From Brevibacillus gelatini (GTDB lineage Bacteria > Bacillota > Bacilli > Brevibacillales > Brevibacillaceae), in NCBI RefSeq assembly GCF_003710935.1, contig NZ_RHHS01000039.1, positions 62,001-126,000 on the forward strand: DNA of 64,000 nt. Direction: 5' to 3'. The notes under the pieces were generated by a model, which saw only the letters and a list, made by a program, of their open reading frames with translations, was not told where the DNA came from and ran no database searches. The position numbers were made by a program, and so were the translations under genes. Shown piece after piece: positions 42,485 through 53,054 of this stretch (position 1 is the first letter of the stretch; every line of letters starts with the position of its first letter).

Positions 42485-44464
42485 TTACGGCAAGCTGGTA
42501 TATGAGATCGGAATGGTTTGATAATCCCTGAATTCGGTGTCGTTCTGCCTTTTGACCGTCGCTCGGACGACAGCGTCCTTTTGCGGCGAGAGAACGACTG
42601 GCACGTCGTATTCCTTGTTTTCTGCAACCGTTTCTTGCAGGAATACTTTTGCTTCGCCACGCGCGTCTGTCACTTCAATCTTGACTTCCATAGTCTCGCC
42701 CGGCACTACTTCCACGTACACAGTGGCTACAGCAGACTTGGCGTCCTGCGGATACTGTCCGTTGCTGACTGTCAACGGCACGGTTACGCCTTTTTGCACC
42801 TTCATGCCCGGATCGTACGGATGCGTGCTCAGCACTTCGCCCGCCTTGTCGGTCGTATAGGTTGGCACTTCCTTGATCTCTACCCCAAGACCTAGTTTGA
42901 ACAGTTCCACTTGTGCCGCTTCCGCAGATTTGCCGCGCACGTCCGGCATCGAGACAAACGCTTTGCCTTTGCTGATCGTCACCTTCACGTTCGTCTTGCC
43001 CGGATACACCTTTTCATTCGCTTCCGGCGACTGCTTGATGACTGTTCCGACTTCGGCCTTGTCGTCCTCTTCCTCTACGAACGTGACCATTTCCATTTTG
43101 AAGCCGTTCTTTTTCAACGTTTCCTCCGCTGTTGCCCGCGGCAGGGTGACAAGATTCGGCATGTCGATCTGCTCCTGGCCTTTGCTGACGTACAAGGTGA
43201 CGACCGCCTTTTCCTTCAACCTCATCGGCGGTGCCGGGTCTTGCGTGATGACTATGCCTTTTTCCAACGTTTCGTCTGCTTGTTCCACTATTTGCGGTAC
43301 GAGATTTTGTTCCTTGATTTTTTCCTCGGCGAGTTCCACTTTCATTCCTTCCACGTACGGAACAGGCACCTCCGGTATGGATGGAACCACATTCAATAGG
43401 AAGTTGAAGCCGAATATCCCAAGCACGAAAAACAGTCCGATGCCTCCCGCCCAAAGCAGCGCCTTGACCCACCATTTTTTCGGCGGTTTGTCATCCTCTT
43501 CTTCTGCGGTCGACTCGTGGCGGCTTCGCTGGCCGACTCCGGTTCGGCTGCTCGTGTGCCCTTCCATCATCTCCGGTGTAATAATCGGGACAACCCGCGT
43601 CATCTCCTCATCCACCGGGAAGGTCAGCTTTTCTTCGTTCAACCGTTCCGGAAACAGGCACGTCTCCAAATCTTCGAGCATTTCCCGCGCAGATGCGTAC
43701 CGGAGAAACGGATCTTTGACCAGCGCCTTCAAAATGACATTTTCCACGCTTTGCGGAATGTTCGGGTTTACCTGGCGCGGCTCCGGCAGCGGCTCCTGCA
43801 GATGCTTGAGCGCCACGGAGATCGGCGAATCGCCGGAAAACGGCAGCTCTCCGGTCACCATCTCATACAAGACGATTCCCAGTGAGTAAATATCGGACTT
43901 TTCCCCCGTAATCCCGCCGCGCGCCTGCTCTGGCGAAAAATAATGGACAGAGCCAAGCATGGCGTTCGTATGGGTGATCGTAGCAGAAGTTACGGCGCGC
44001 GCGATACCGAAGTCCGTCACCTTCACTCTGCCATTTTTTCCGATCATGATATTGTGCGGCTTGATGTCTCTGTGGATAATCTTGTTTTGATGCGCGTGAT
44101 CGAGTGCATCGCAAATTTGTCCGGCGATGCGCACCGCCTCTTCTACAGGCAATGCCCCTCGCTGGATAATGACTTCCTTGAGCGTGCAGCCTTCTATGTA
44201 CTCCATCACCATGTAGTGCGTGTCGCCGTCCTGGCCTACATCGTACACCCCGACCACATTGGGGTGAGACAAGCTTGCCACCGCCTGCGCTTCACGCCGA
44301 AACCGGTTGACAAAATCTTCGTCCGTCCCAAACTGCGAACGCAGCACCTTGACGGCCACCGGACGATTCAGGACCAGATCCCTGGCTTTGTACACAATCG
44401 CCATACCGCCTCCACCGACGCGGGATTCCAATTGATACCGTCCTCCCAGTCGTTGACCTTCCAT
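42485..44464 (-). CDS. prkC: Ser/Thr protein kinase PrkC with PASTA domains
   Basis: 659 residues from the ATG after GAGGGGTGAGAGAG; a GTG three codons earlier overlaps the prpC stop. The kinase domain (1-270) shows VGGGGMAIVYKARD, VAVKVLR, IIHRDIKPHNIM and VTDFGIARA. One membrane helix (LLWAGGIGLFFVLGIFGFNFLL) lies near 350. Three extracellular PASTA repeats (VPYVEGMKVELAEEKI, MPNLVTLPRATAEETL, MPDVRGKSAEAAQVEL) precede an Ig-like C-terminal domain. PASTA repeats bind muropeptides; PrkC signals germination and cell-wall status. PrpC is its antagonist. Confidence 0.97.
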   Translation of the reverse strand: MEGQRLGGRYQLESRVGGGGMAIVYKARDLVLNRPVAVKVLRSQFGTDEDFVNRFRREAQAVASLSHPNVVGVYDVGQDGDTHYMVMEYIEGCTLKEVIIQRGALPVEEAVRIAGQICDALDHAHQNKIIHRDIKPHNIMIGKNGRVKVTDFGIARAVTSATITHTNAMLGSVHYFSPEQARGGITGEKSDIYSLGIVLYEMVTGELPFSGDSPISVALKHLQEPLPEPRQVNPNIPQSVENVILKALVKDPFLRYASAREMLEDLETCLFPERLNEEKLTFPVDEEMTRVVPIITPEMMEGHTSSRTGVGQRSRHESTAEEEDDKPPKKWWVKALLWAGGIGLFFVLGIFGFNFLLNVVPSIPEVPVPYVEGMKVELAEEKIKEQNLVPQIVEQADETLEKGIVITQDPAPPMRLKEKAVVTLYVSKGQEQIDMPNLVTLPRATAEETLKKNGFKMEMVTFVEEEDDKAEVGTVIKQSPEANEKVYPGKTNVKVTISKGKAFVSMPDVRGKSAEAAQVELFKLGLGVEIKEVPTYTTDKAGEVLSTHPYDPGMKVQKGVTVPLTVSNGQYPQDAKSAVATVYVEVVPGETMEVKIEVTDARGEAKVFLQETVAENKEYDVPVVLSPQKDAVVRATVKRQNDTEFRDYQTIPISYTSLP

Positions 44465-44469
44465 CTCTC

Positions 44470-45225
44470 TCACCCCTCTTTCTGACCGACGTCAAGCTTT
44501 TTTTGGACAGCAACCAGCGTAATGTTGTCTTCCCCACCGGCATCCAGTGCTTCCTGCACCAGGCCGTCCACTTTTGCTTGCAACGATATCTGTTTCTGTA
44601 ACCACTTTTCCAGAGAGGCATGGCCTACCTTGTTTGTGAGGCCGTCCGAGCAGATGAGGACGACATCGCCCTCTGACCACTCGAAATGCCCCAAATCAAT
44701 CAACACATCCGGCTCTGTACCGAGCGAACGCATAATGACGTTTCGATGCGGATGGACAGACGCTTCTTCCTCGGTAATTTGTCCGCTTTTCAACAATTCG
44801 TTCACGAGCGAATGGTCCTCTGTCTTCATCACCAGTCCGTCTTTGCTGTAAAAATACAGACGACTGTCGCCAATATGCGCGGTGATAACGGAAGATTCTC
44901 CCAACAGCGCCGCCACAACGGTCGTCCCCATCCCGCTGCACTCCGGATGGCTTACAGCGTAATCGTAAACTTCCTTATTGGCGAGCAGGACGGCATTCAT
45001 CAGCTGCTCGCGTGCATCTTCTGCATCGAGCTGCCCATCCAGGTGACGCAGTTCTTTCACGATTCGCTCAACAGCAAGGCGGCTGGCAATGTCACCAGCC
45101 TGGTGGCCGCCCATACCGTCTGCAACAATGGCCAGCACGCGTCCGTTCAGATCGGCAACACAGGCATAGTAGTCCTCATTTACCTGACGGACGCGGCCAA
45201 CATGGGATTTCATCGCGATTTCCAT
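44470..45225 (-). CDS. prpC: PP2C-type protein phosphatase PrpC
   Basis: 251 residues. PPM metal motifs are VRQVNEDYY, LAIVADGMGGHQAGDIAS, ITAHIGDSRLYFYS, VLICSDGLTNKV and GGEDNITLVAV. It dephosphorylates PrkC and its substrates. The gene starts 4 nt after the rlmN stop and ends beside the prkC start, giving a coupled phosphatase-kinase pair. Confidence 0.97.
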   Translation of the reverse strand: MEIAMKSHVGRVRQVNEDYYACVADLNGRVLAIVADGMGGHQAGDIASRLAVERIVKELRHLDGQLDAEDAREQLMNAVLLANKEVYDYAVSHPECSGMGTTVVAALLGESSVITAHIGDSRLYFYSKDGLVMKTEDHSLVNELLKSGQITEEEASVHPHRNVIMRSLGTEPDVLIDLGHFEWSEGDVVLICSDGLTNKVGHASLEKWLQKQISLQAKVDGLVQEALDAGGEDNITLVAVQKKLDVGQKEG

Positions 45226-45229
45226 GGCT

Positions 45230-46300
45230 TCACCCCACGGTTTCTTTAGCGTGTTGTGCCCTCAGCTGACCGCAGGCAGCGGCAATATCGCTGCCATGCT
45301 CACGTCTGATGGTCACATTGATTCCCTTTTCCTCCAAAATGCGTTTGAACCGAAAAATTTCATTGCGTGGTGTACGCACGTAATCGCGCTCGGGCACGTA
45401 GTTGACCGGAATCAGGTTGACGTGGCACAGCATGTCTCCGATCAGATCGGCCAGTTCCTCGGCATGCTCAGGCTGATCGTTTTTCCCGCCGAACAAACCG
45501 TACTCGAAGCTGATCCGGCGACCTGTCTTGTTAATATAATGACGACATGCTTCCATCAGCTTGTCAAGGGGAAAGCCGCGGTTGATCGGCATCAGTTGGC
45601 TGCGCAGCTCCGTATTTGGCGCGTGCAGGGAGATGGCCAGGTTCACTTGTCCGCCGCGCTCGGCAAACTCGTAAATTTTCGGCACAATGCCGCTGGTCGA
45701 AACGGTAATATGCCGCGCGCCAATGTTCAATCCCCGGTTGTCGTTGATGATCGACAAAAAGGCCATCAGACTCTCGAAGTTTTCGAACGGCTCGCCAATC
45801 CCCATGACCACGACGTGGCTGACGCGTTCGCCCTCTGCATCGAGCTTGCGCTGGGCCATCAGTACCTGGGAAACGATCTCGCCCGCATCGAGGTTGCGCT
45901 TCAGCCCGCCGAGCGTGGAGGCGCAAAACGTGCAGCCGATCCGGCAGCCGACCTGCGTCGTCACACAGATGCTGTTTCCGTAGTTGTGGCGCATGATGAC
46001 TGTCTCAATCGCGTGACCATCCACGAGCTGGAACAAAAACTTGATCGTTCCGTCCGTCGATTGCTGGTGCGTAATTTCTTTCAAGGAGTCCAGGCGGAAC
46101 GTCTCGGCGAGCTTTTGCCGCAGGCCCTTGGAAAGATTGCTCATCTCATCAAAAGAAGTCACACGCTTAACGTACAGCCAGTCAAAAATTTGCTGGGCGC
46201 GGAAAGCTTTGTCCCCTGCATTGATGAGCCATTCTTTCAGTTCGTCTTGAGTCAAGCTGTAAATAAGCGGCTTTTCGCCTGTAAATGTCGTGAACGGCAT
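45230..46300 (-). CDS. rlmN: 23S rRNA (adenine2503-C2)-methyltransferase RlmN
   Basis: 356 residues. The radical-SAM cluster motif is [10 protein letters not shown] (CxxxCxxC), near residue 110. The resolving Cys near the C-terminus lies in [12 protein letters not shown]. Other conserved parts are [26 protein letters not shown] and [16 protein letters not shown]. It methylates A2503 of 23S rRNA and A37 of some tRNAs. A CFR-type resistance enzyme is less likely given the conserved gene order. Confidence 0.96.
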   Translation of the reverse strand: MPFTTFTGEKPLIYSLTQDELKEWLINAGDKAFRAQQIFDWLYVKRVTSFDEMSNLSKGLRQKLAETFRLDSLKEITHQQSTDGTIKFLFQLVDGHAIETVIMRHNYGNSICVTTQVGCRIGCTFCASTLGGLKRNLDAGEIVSQVLMAQRKLDAEGERVSHVVVMGIGEPFENFESLMAFLSIINDNRGLNIGARHITVSTSGIVPKIYEFAERGGQVNLAISLHAPNTELRSQLMPINRGFPLDKLMEACRHYINKTGRRISFEYGLFGGKNDQPEHAEELADLIGDMLCHVNLIPVNYVPERDYVRTPRNEIFRFKRILEEKGINVTIRREHGSDIAAACGQLRAQHAKETVG

Positions 46301-46453
46301 GTCTTTTCCACATCCTCAAAATCATTGCTTGCACAAATCGTCATTCTATCATTGTACCTCGGCTTTGTTCGCGCTTCAAACGGTTTTGGCATCCATTTCA
46401 GAAATGCATCCCTTTTCCTAGTCTAAACCAATCTGCAACAGCGCAAACAAAGG

Positions 46454-46496
46454 CAAAGGAGTGGCGTTATCCGCAGTCGGCGCGCCACCCCTTTTG
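46454..46496 (-). terminator. Hairpin between rsmB and rlmN
   Basis: On the minus strand AAAAGG.GTGGCG pairs with CGCCAC.CCTTT around 16 nt. The T run is short, so readthrough into rlmN-prpC-prkC is possible. Confidence 0.6.
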
Positions 46497-46499
46497 TTG

Positions 46500-47846
46500 C
46501 TATCGTTTTCGTTTCAGACGCGCGATAAAGAAGCCGTCACTCTCAAAATGATGCGGCAAAATCTGCACGCATGCTCCTGTCTCGTCCACATGCGCCCGGG
46601 CGGCCTGCGGCAAGTCCTGGGCAAGTGTCTCATCCAGTACAAAGTCGGGATGTTCCTTGACGAAGCGCCGGACGATCTCCTGGTTTTCCTTTGGCTCAAT
46701 CGTGCACGTGCTGTAGACGAGAATGCCATCTGCGGCAAGCATCGGCGCCAGCGCCTTGAGCAGCTCGTACTGCAGTTGGGCAATCGCGCGAACATCCTCT
46801 GGTGTTTTGTTCCATTTCAAATCGGGCTTGCGCCGGATGACGCCAAAGCCTGAGCACGGCGCATCGAGCAAAATCCGGTCGAATGTCCCCAGACCTCTGT
46901 CCGGCAAATCGAGCGCATCGCTTGTGATCGGCTCGATGATGGAGATGCCGAGCCGCTTGGCCGTTTGCGCAATCAGATCGCGCTTGTGCGGATGCAGGTC
47001 GCAGGCGACGATGTGGCCGCGATTTTCCATCAGCTCGGCTATATGCGTCGTTTTCCCGCCGGGGGCGGCGCAGGCGTCAAGGACGCGCATGCCAGGCCTT
47101 GCAGCAAGTGCAGGCGCAACCAGCATGGAACTTTCGTCTTGAATGGTGAAGTAGCCTTCGCGGAACAGGCGCGAGCCGGCGGCATGCCCGCCCTCTACCA
47201 AAATCGCTTGCGGGCTGAGCGCAGACGGTCTGGCCGCCGTTTCTTCTGCGGCGAGCTTGTCCAGCAATTCGGCCGCGCTCGTTTTTAACGAATTGACGCG
47301 AATCGAGCTGTGCGGATGGCGATTGTTGGCTTCACAGATGGCGATGGCCGTTTCTTCGCCGTACACCGCAAGCCACTGCCGCACGAGCCATTCCGGATGG
47401 GAATGCGCAACGGCAATCTGCTGGGCGCGGTCGCCTTTCGGCAGGCGCTCCCACACATCCGGCTGGCGCAAGACATTGCGCAAAACGCCGTTGACCATCG
47501 AGACAATCCCCTTGTGTCCGCGGCGCTTCGCGATTTCCACGGCTTCGTGCACGGCTGCGCGCTCGGGGATGCGGTCCAGAAAGCGGATCTGGTACAGACT
47601 CATCCGCAGCAGGTTGCGCACCCATATTTGCAGCTTTTTGTTGCCGACAAACTGGGCCAGGACATGATCGAGCGTAAGCTTCCGCTGGATCGTTCCGTAG
47701 ACCAGCTCTGTCACCAGTCCCGTATCTGCCGCGCCGAGCTGCGCGCGATCCAGCACGACTCTCAGCTCCAGGTTGCTGTACGACTTATGTTCCTCGACTC
47801 GATTCAATACATCCAGGGCAATATCACGAGCTCCCTTTTTTGCCAC
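46500..47846 (-). CDS. rsmB: 16S rRNA (cytosine967-C5)-methyltransferase RsmB
   Basis: 448 residues, GTG start 3 nt after the fmt stop. A NusB-like N-terminal domain (1-140; LDVLNRVEEHKSYSNLELR) precedes the Rossmann methyltransferase. The SAM motif is VLDACAAPGGKTTHIAELM. The two catalytic Cys residues are in LLDAPCSGFGVIRRKPD and VYSTCTIEPKEN. The protein modifies C967 of 16S rRNA. Confidence 0.96.
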   Translation of the reverse strand: MAKKGARDIALDVLNRVEEHKSYSNLELRVVLDRAQLGAADTGLVTELVYGTIQRKLTLDHVLAQFVGNKKLQIWVRNLLRMSLYQIRFLDRIPERAAVHEAVEIAKRRGHKGIVSMVNGVLRNVLRQPDVWERLPKGDRAQQIAVAHSHPEWLVRQWLAVYGEETAIAICEANNRHPHSSIRVNSLKTSAAELLDKLAAEETAARPSALSPQAILVEGGHAAGSRLFREGYFTIQDESSMLVAPALAARPGMRVLDACAAPGGKTTHIAELMENRGHIVACDLHPHKRDLIAQTAKRLGISIIEPITSDALDLPDRGLGTFDRILLDAPCSGFGVIRRKPDLKWNKTPEDVRAIAQLQYELLKALAPMLAADGILVYSTCTIEPKENQEIVRRFVKEHPDFVLDETLAQDLPQAARAHVDETGACVQILPHHFESDGFFIARLKRKR

Positions 47847-47849
47847 GGG

Positions 47850-48800
47850 CTATTCTCCTACCTTTGTGCCGATTTCTATGCTGCTGCCCGCCCCGCGCAA
47901 AAAGTCGAGAGCACTCATCCGTTTTTTGCCTTCCGGCTGCAATTCGGTGATTTTGACCGCACCGCTGCCGCAGGCGACAACCAGGCCGTCTTCTTCGCGC
48001 GCGATAATCGTTCCCGGTTCCTTGCCGCTGTTTACTTCGGGCAGCTTTTCCACCCACCACAACTTCCATACTTTTCCTGCGTAAGTCGTAAAGGCGACAG
48101 GCCATGGATTCAGGCCGCGCACCTGGTTGTAAATTTGCTCAGCGGATTTCGACCAGTCAATTTTTTCGTCGGCCCGCTTGATATTTGGCGCAAACGTTGC
48201 CGCTGAGTGATCCTGCGCTTCTGGCTGAATCTCCCCTGCCAGCAGGCGAGGCACCGTTTCAAGCAAAAGCCGGGAGCCAGCCGCAGCCAGCTTGTCATGC
48301 AAAAGTCCGACAGTATCGCGCTCCTCGATTGGCACGACGACCTTGGACAGCATGTCCCCTGCGTCGAGCGCCTCTACCATGTACATGATCGTCACGCCCG
48401 ACTCGGTTTCGCCGTCGACAATCGCTTTATGGATCGGCGCGCCGCCGCGGTATTTCGGCAAAAGCGAGGCGTGCACGTTGATGCAGCCAAACTTCGGCGC
48501 CTCCAGCAGTCGCTTCGGCAAAATTTGTCCGTATGCCGCCGTCACGATCAGGTCGGGAGCCAGCGCCAGCACTTCTTCCAGCGCTTCCTCCGCCTTGATT
48601 TTTTCCGGCTGCAAAACGGCAAGTCCATGACGCAAAGCCGCCTCCTTGACAGGGGGCGGCGTCAACACTTGCTTGCGTCCTACGGGACGATCCGGTTGTG
48701 TCACGACACCAATCACGTTGTAGCCTGCTTCGATGAGCGCGTCAAGGCTCGACACCGCGAAGTCAGGCGTACCCATAAACAGGATGCGAGCATCTTTCAA
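47850..48800 (-). CDS. fmt: Methionyl-tRNA formyltransferase
   Basis: 316 residues; TTG start after GAAGGGGAATAATTGAT. Conserved parts are [48 protein letters not shown] (the catalytic Asn-His-Asp region) and [16 protein letters not shown]. It formylates initiator Met-tRNA. The def gene, for the deformylase, ends 5 nt upstream. Confidence 0.97.
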   Translation of the reverse strand: MKDARILFMGTPDFAVSSLDALIEAGYNVIGVVTQPDRPVGRKQVLTPPPVKEAALRHGLAVLQPEKIKAEEALEEVLALAPDLIVTAAYGQILPKRLLEAPKFGCINVHASLLPKYRGGAPIHKAIVDGETESGVTIMYMVEALDAGDMLSKVVVPIEERDTVGLLHDKLAAAGSRLLLETVPRLLAGEIQPEAQDHSAATFAPNIKRADEKIDWSKSAEQIYNQVRGLNPWPVAFTTYAGKVWKLWWVEKLPEVNSGKEPGTIIAREEDGLVVACGSGAVKITELQPEGKKRMSALDFLRGAGSSIEIGTKVGE

Positions 48801-48805
48801 ATCAA

Positions 48806-49282
48806 TTATTCCCCTTCCTCTTCCGGGTTCACCTGATAGACCTTTTCGGCTACATCGATAAACAGCACGCCATTCAGGTGATCGATTTCATGCTGGGCGC
48901 AGCGGGACAACAAGTCTTCTGCCTCCAGCTCGATTTCGTTGCCATAGCGATCTTGTCCGCGCAGCTTGATCCATTGGTGGCGGCGAACATCTCCGCGCAG
49001 TCCGGGGATGCTCAGGCAGCCTTCCGGATAGTCAAACTGCTCGCCTCTAAAGTCGACGATTTCCGGGTTGACCATCTCAATCAGTCCATCGCCGCAATCC
49101 ATGACAATCACGCGTTTGGAAATGCCTACCTGCGGTGCAGCCAAGCCTACGCCCTCTGCATCGTACATCGTGTCAGCCATGTCGTCCAACAGCTTGTGCA
49201 GGTTGGCATTGAACTTGGTGACCTTGATTGCCTTTTCACGCAAAATCGGATCTGGATGCTTTACAATTGTGCGAATTGCCAT
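48806..49282 (-). CDS. def: Peptide deformylase
   Basis: 158 residues from the ATG after AGGGAGGATACAATTCAC. The three deformylase motifs are [18 protein letters not shown] (metal Cys) and [14 protein letters not shown] (metal His residues and catalytic Glu). It removes the N-formyl group from new proteins. The short form with EGCLSIPG is the class closer to E. coli Def. A longer frame starting 45 nt upstream has no ribosome binding site. Confidence 0.97.
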   Translation of the reverse strand: MAIRTIVKHPDPILREKAIKVTKFNANLHKLLDDMADTMYDAEGVGLAAPQVGISKRVIVMDCGDGLIEMVNPEIVDFRGEQFDYPEGCLSIPGLRGDVRRHQWIKLRGQDRYGNEIELEAEDLLSRCAQHEIDHLNGVLFIDVAEKVYQVNPEEEGE

Positions 49283-49298
49283 GTGAATTGTATCCTCC

Positions 49299-51734
49299 CT
49301 AAAGCAGTACGTACGGATCGACGTCAATCGTCATCAATACCTTCTGCTGTTTGTTCCACTCTTCAAATGCCGCTGTGGCCTGGGCCAGCAGATCGGACAG
49401 TTGCGGTTCATCCCGATATTTTAGCATGATCTGAAAGCGAAATCTATCCTTCACACGCGCAATCGGCGATGCGACTGGCCCGAGCACGATTGTCGTCCGG
49501 GCGAGACGCGGCCGCAAAAAGTCCGCCAGCATATGCGCGCCACGGATGACGACAGGCAAATCCTCGTGGCTGAACGTGATGAGCACCAGCCGGAAATACG
49601 GCGGATACCCTGTACGCCTGCGCTGCAACATTTCATCCCGGTAGAACGCCGGATAGTCGTGCCGCGTAGCGTGAACGATGCTGTAATGCTCAGGGGCGTA
49701 CGTCTGGATGACGACATCTCCCGCCAACTCATGCCGCCCCGCGCGTCCTCCGACCTGTGTGAGCAGTTGGAACGTCTTTTCCGCCGCACGAAAATCAGGC
49801 AAATGCAGCGAGCTGTCCGCCGCGATAATGCCCGCCAGCGTCACGCGCGGAAAATCGAGCCCTTTGGCGATCATTTGCGTCCCGAGCAGCACGTCGCCCT
49901 GCCCGTTGCGAAATTTGTTCAGCAACTCCTCATGCGTCCCTTTGCGCGAGGTCGTGTCCACGTCCATCCGGATGACGCGGATGCCGGGAAACAGCTTCGC
50001 CAACTCCGCCTCCACCTTTTGCGTCCCTGTGCCGAAAAAGCGGATATGCTCGCTCTGGCATTCCGGGCAGTGCGCAGGCTGGACGATTGTGTAGCCGCAG
50101 TAATGACAGCGTGCCGTATGGTTCGTTTTATGGTAGGTCAACGAGATGTCGCAATGAATGCAGCGCATCGTATAGCCGCACGAGCGGCACATGACAAACG
50201 TGGAAAAGCCGCGACGGTTCAGGAAAATAACCATCTGCTCGCCTTTTTCAAGCCGATCGGCAATCATTTCGTGCAGCTTGCGGCTGAACATGGAGCGATT
50301 TTCCGCATGCAGTTCCTCGCGCATATCGACGACGTGCACCTGCGGCATCGGACGGTTGCCTACCCGTTCGGGCATTTCCAGCAGCTCGTACCTGCCGCGC
50401 GTAGCCAGGGCGTACGTCTCCAGAGCGGGCGTCGCACTCCCCATCAGCAGGACGGCGTCGTTTTTTTTCGCTCGCCAGAGGGCGACTTCCCGCGCGTGAT
50501 AGCGCGGCGTTTCTTCTTGCTTGTAGGAGCTTTCATGTTCCTCGTCAATCACGATCAGACCGACATTGCGAAACGGAGCGAAAATGGCCGAGCGCGCCCC
50601 GACCACGACTTTTACCTCATTGCGGATAATTTTGCGCCACTCGTCGTAGCGCTCTCCCTGCGACAAGGCACTGTGCAGGACGGCGACATCGGCGCCAAAC
50701 CGCGCCTTGAACCGCTCCACCATTTGCGGTGTCAAGGAAATTTCCGGCACGAGAAAAATCGCTTCGCGCCCTTTGGCCAGCGTCTGTTCGATCGCTTCCA
50801 GATACACTTCCGTCTTGCCGCTGCCGGTTACGCCATGCAGCAAGTACGAGGCGTACGTGCCCATCTTTATAGATTGCAAAATTGATGCCAAAACCTGCTG
50901 CTGAAGAGGGGTAAAGTCTGGCTTCGGCTTGTCGGCAAAGCGGCGGTTGGCATACGGATCGCGGTACACCTCTACCTGCTCGATGGAGACGAATCCTTTT
51001 TTTTCCAGGCTTTTCAGCGACGCGCGGCTGATTCCGTACTCTGTCTGCAGCATCTGGATGGAAAAAGACTGGCCTTCATGCATCTGGAGCAGTTCGAGCG
51101 CCCGTTTCATCTGCTCTGCCCGCGCTGGCAAGGAGCGGATTGCTTCTGCCAGCTCAGGTCCACTGAGCAGGCTGCGCACAAACGATTGCTGCTTGCGCGT
51201 AATTCTGTCAGTCACCTGATATTCCGTCGCCACCAAACCGCTTGATATAAAGCCCGGCACGAGCAAATACTCGTCGGGAAACTGTTTTTCCACCTCTGCG
51301 AGCGGCATTTGCCGTTTGCGGAACAGCTCCCACAAGAGCCCCGAGTTGCCGCACGCTTCTCTTTCCAGCGCCGCTGTCGCGACCAGCCATTTTTCCGACT
51401 TGCCTTTCAGGACAGCGGGGATCATCGCCTGGACGGCTGTCACCCACGGACACAAGTATTGGCGGGACATCCACTCGCCAAGCTCCAGCAGCTCCGGCGT
51501 GAGCGGAGGCGTATCATCCAGCACCTGCTCGACGTCCCTCAGACGCGAGGAAGTGATTTCCCCCTCCCCCTGCTCTGCAATTCCGATCACGTAACCTTGC
51601 AGCTTGCGTGGCCCAAACGGGACGATGACCCTGCTGCCCACGCGAATCAATGGGCTGAGCCAGGACGGTACCTTGTAGTCAAAAGGGCGGTTCGTTCGAT
51701 TGACAGGTACGTCCACAATCACCTGGGCGATCAT
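49299..51734 (-). CDS. priA: Primosomal protein N' (replication restart helicase PriA)
   Basis: 811 residues. An N-terminal DNA-binding domain (1-240) precedes the helicase core: Walker A LLHGVTGSGKTEVYLEAIEQ, DEEH box VIDEEHESSYKQEETPRY and motif GSATPALETYALA. The zinc-binding insert holds eight Cys residues (CRSCGYTMRCIHCD, ARCHYCGY, PAHCPEC). PriA reloads the replisome at broken forks. The start overlaps the coaBC stop as ATGA. Confidence 0.97.
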   Translation of the reverse strand: MIAQVIVDVPVNRTNRPFDYKVPSWLSPLIRVGSRVIVPFGPRKLQGYVIGIAEQGEGEITSSRLRDVEQVLDDTPPLTPELLELGEWMSRQYLCPWVTAVQAMIPAVLKGKSEKWLVATAALEREACGNSGLLWELFRKRQMPLAEVEKQFPDEYLLVPGFISSGLVATEYQVTDRITRKQQSFVRSLLSGPELAEAIRSLPARAEQMKRALELLQMHEGQSFSIQMLQTEYGISRASLKSLEKKGFVSIEQVEVYRDPYANRRFADKPKPDFTPLQQQVLASILQSIKMGTYASYLLHGVTGSGKTEVYLEAIEQTLAKGREAIFLVPEISLTPQMVERFKARFGADVAVLHSALSQGERYDEWRKIIRNEVKVVVGARSAIFAPFRNVGLIVIDEEHESSYKQEETPRYHAREVALWRAKKNDAVLLMGSATPALETYALATRGRYELLEMPERVGNRPMPQVHVVDMREELHAENRSMFSRKLHEMIADRLEKGEQMVIFLNRRGFSTFVMCRSCGYTMRCIHCDISLTYHKTNHTARCHYCGYTIVQPAHCPECQSEHIRFFGTGTQKVEAELAKLFPGIRVIRMDVDTTSRKGTHEELLNKFRNGQGDVLLGTQMIAKGLDFPRVTLAGIIAADSSLHLPDFRAAEKTFQLLTQVGGRAGRHELAGDVVIQTYAPEHYSIVHATRHDYPAFYRDEMLQRRRTGYPPYFRLVLITFSHEDLPVVIRGAHMLADFLRPRLARTTIVLGPVASPIARVKDRFRFQIMLKYRDEPQLSDLLAQATAAFEEWNKQQKVLMTIDVDPYVLL

Positions 51735-52984
51735 GACAGCTCCGACAGCGGTTTTTGCTGCAGCTTCAACAGCACGGCATCAAACAGCTTGTCAGCCACA
51801 GCCCGCTTGCTCAGTTTTTCCAGCGCCAATTGCTCACCGTCTCGCGTCAAAAGGGTGACGATATTCGTATCGCTGCCCATTCCGGCACCTTCCAAAAGGA
51901 CGTTGTTGGCTACGATCATATCGAGGTTTTTTCGTTCCAGCTTCGACTTAGCATGCTGCAGCACATCTTGCGTCTCGGCAGCAAACCCGACGACAAACTG
52001 CTTCGTTTTGCGTTCGCCGATTGTCTTTAAAATATCAGGCGCTTTGTCCAGCTCCAGCACGAGGGGGCCGTCGCCTTTTTTCATTTTATGCGCCTGCACT
52101 GTTTTCGGCCGATAGTCGGACACAGCAGCCGACTTTACGACGATGTCGCTCTGCGGCAAATGCGCCATGACGGCGTCAAACATCTCCTGCACCGATTCGA
52201 CGGCGACGAACTCGACACCCGCTGGCCGCGGCAGCGCGGTCGGTCCGCTAATCAACGTCACTCTTGCCCCTCTGTCGCGCGCCGCCTCCGCAATGGCATA
52301 GCCCATCTTGCCCGATGCGTGGTTGGTAATGTAGCGAACCGGATCGATTTTTTCCCGGGTCGGTCCGGCCGTGACGAGTACGTGCTTGTCCAGCAAGTCT
52401 TGCTTCGCTGCTGCTTGCGTGTCTCGCGTAGCTTCTTGCGCAAACCAGTTTTGCACCGCCTCGACGATTTCTTCCGGCTCGGCCAGACGGCCTTTGCCGA
52501 CCCAGCCACAGGCGAGCAGCCCGACGCCCGGCTCGATAAACCGATAGCCAAACGACGCCAGCTTTTCCATATTGGCCGCAACCGCCGGATGCTCGTACAT
52601 GTTCACGTTCATCGCAGGCGCGATCATCACCGGAGCTTTCGTCGCAAGCAACATCGTCGTCAACATGTCGTCCGCGATGCCGTTTGCGATTTTGCCGATT
52701 ACGTTGGCCGTTGCGGGAGCAATCAGCACCAGATCGGCCTTGTCCGCAAGATCAATGTGACTGATGACGTGCGGGTCTGGCTCCGAAAATGTATCCGTGT
52801 AGACAGGCTGGTGGGACAATGCCTGAAACGTCGCGGGCTGGACGAATTTCATCGCATTTTCCGTCAGGATGACATGCACCTGTGCGCCGGCCTGCGTCAG
52901 CTTGCTTGTGAGCGCAGCCGCCTTGTAGGCCGCAATCCCGCCACAGACACCGAGCACAATTCGTTTTTCTGCGAGCGAATTCAA
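51731..52984 (-). CDS. coaBC: Bifunctional CoaBC (phosphopantothenoylcysteine synthetase/decarboxylase)
   Basis: 417 residues, TTG start after AAAGGGGAGTTCCAA. The CoaC flavin half (1-190) has LGVCGGIAAYKAAALTSKL, APAMNVNMYEHPAV with the PAMNxxM motif, and LLACGWVGKGRL with the catalytic Cys. The CoaB half (about 200-417) has VLVTAGPTREKIDPVRYI, ITNHASGKMGYAIAEAA and LELDKAPDILKTIG. It converts phosphopantothenate to phosphopantetheine on the way to coenzyme A. Confidence 0.96.
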   Translation of the reverse strand: MNSLAEKRIVLGVCGGIAAYKAAALTSKLTQAGAQVHVILTENAMKFVQPATFQALSHQPVYTDTFSEPDPHVISHIDLADKADLVLIAPATANVIGKIANGIADDMLTTMLLATKAPVMIAPAMNVNMYEHPAVAANMEKLASFGYRFIEPGVGLLACGWVGKGRLAEPEEIVEAVQNWFAQEATRDTQAAAKQDLLDKHVLVTAGPTREKIDPVRYITNHASGKMGYAIAEAARDRGARVTLISGPTALPRPAGVEFVAVESVQEMFDAVMAHLPQSDIVVKSAAVSDYRPKTVQAHKMKKGDGPLVLELDKAPDILKTIGERKTKQFVVGFAAETQDVLQHAKSKLERKNLDMIVANNVLLEGAGMGSDTNIVTLLTRDGEQLALEKLSKRAVADKLFDAVLLKLQQKPLSELS

Positions 52985-53011
52985 TTGGAACTCCCCTTTC
53001 TTCCCTATCCG

Positions 53012-53042
53012 AAAAAAACAACCTGCATACAGGTTGTTTTTT
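53012..53042 (-). terminator. Terminator between rpoZ and coaBC
   Basis: AACAACCTG pairs with CAGGTTGTT across a CATA loop, with A and T runs on both sides. It ends the yicC-remA-gmk-rpoZ unit. Confidence 0.88.
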
Positions 53043-53054
53043 CAAAACCAACTC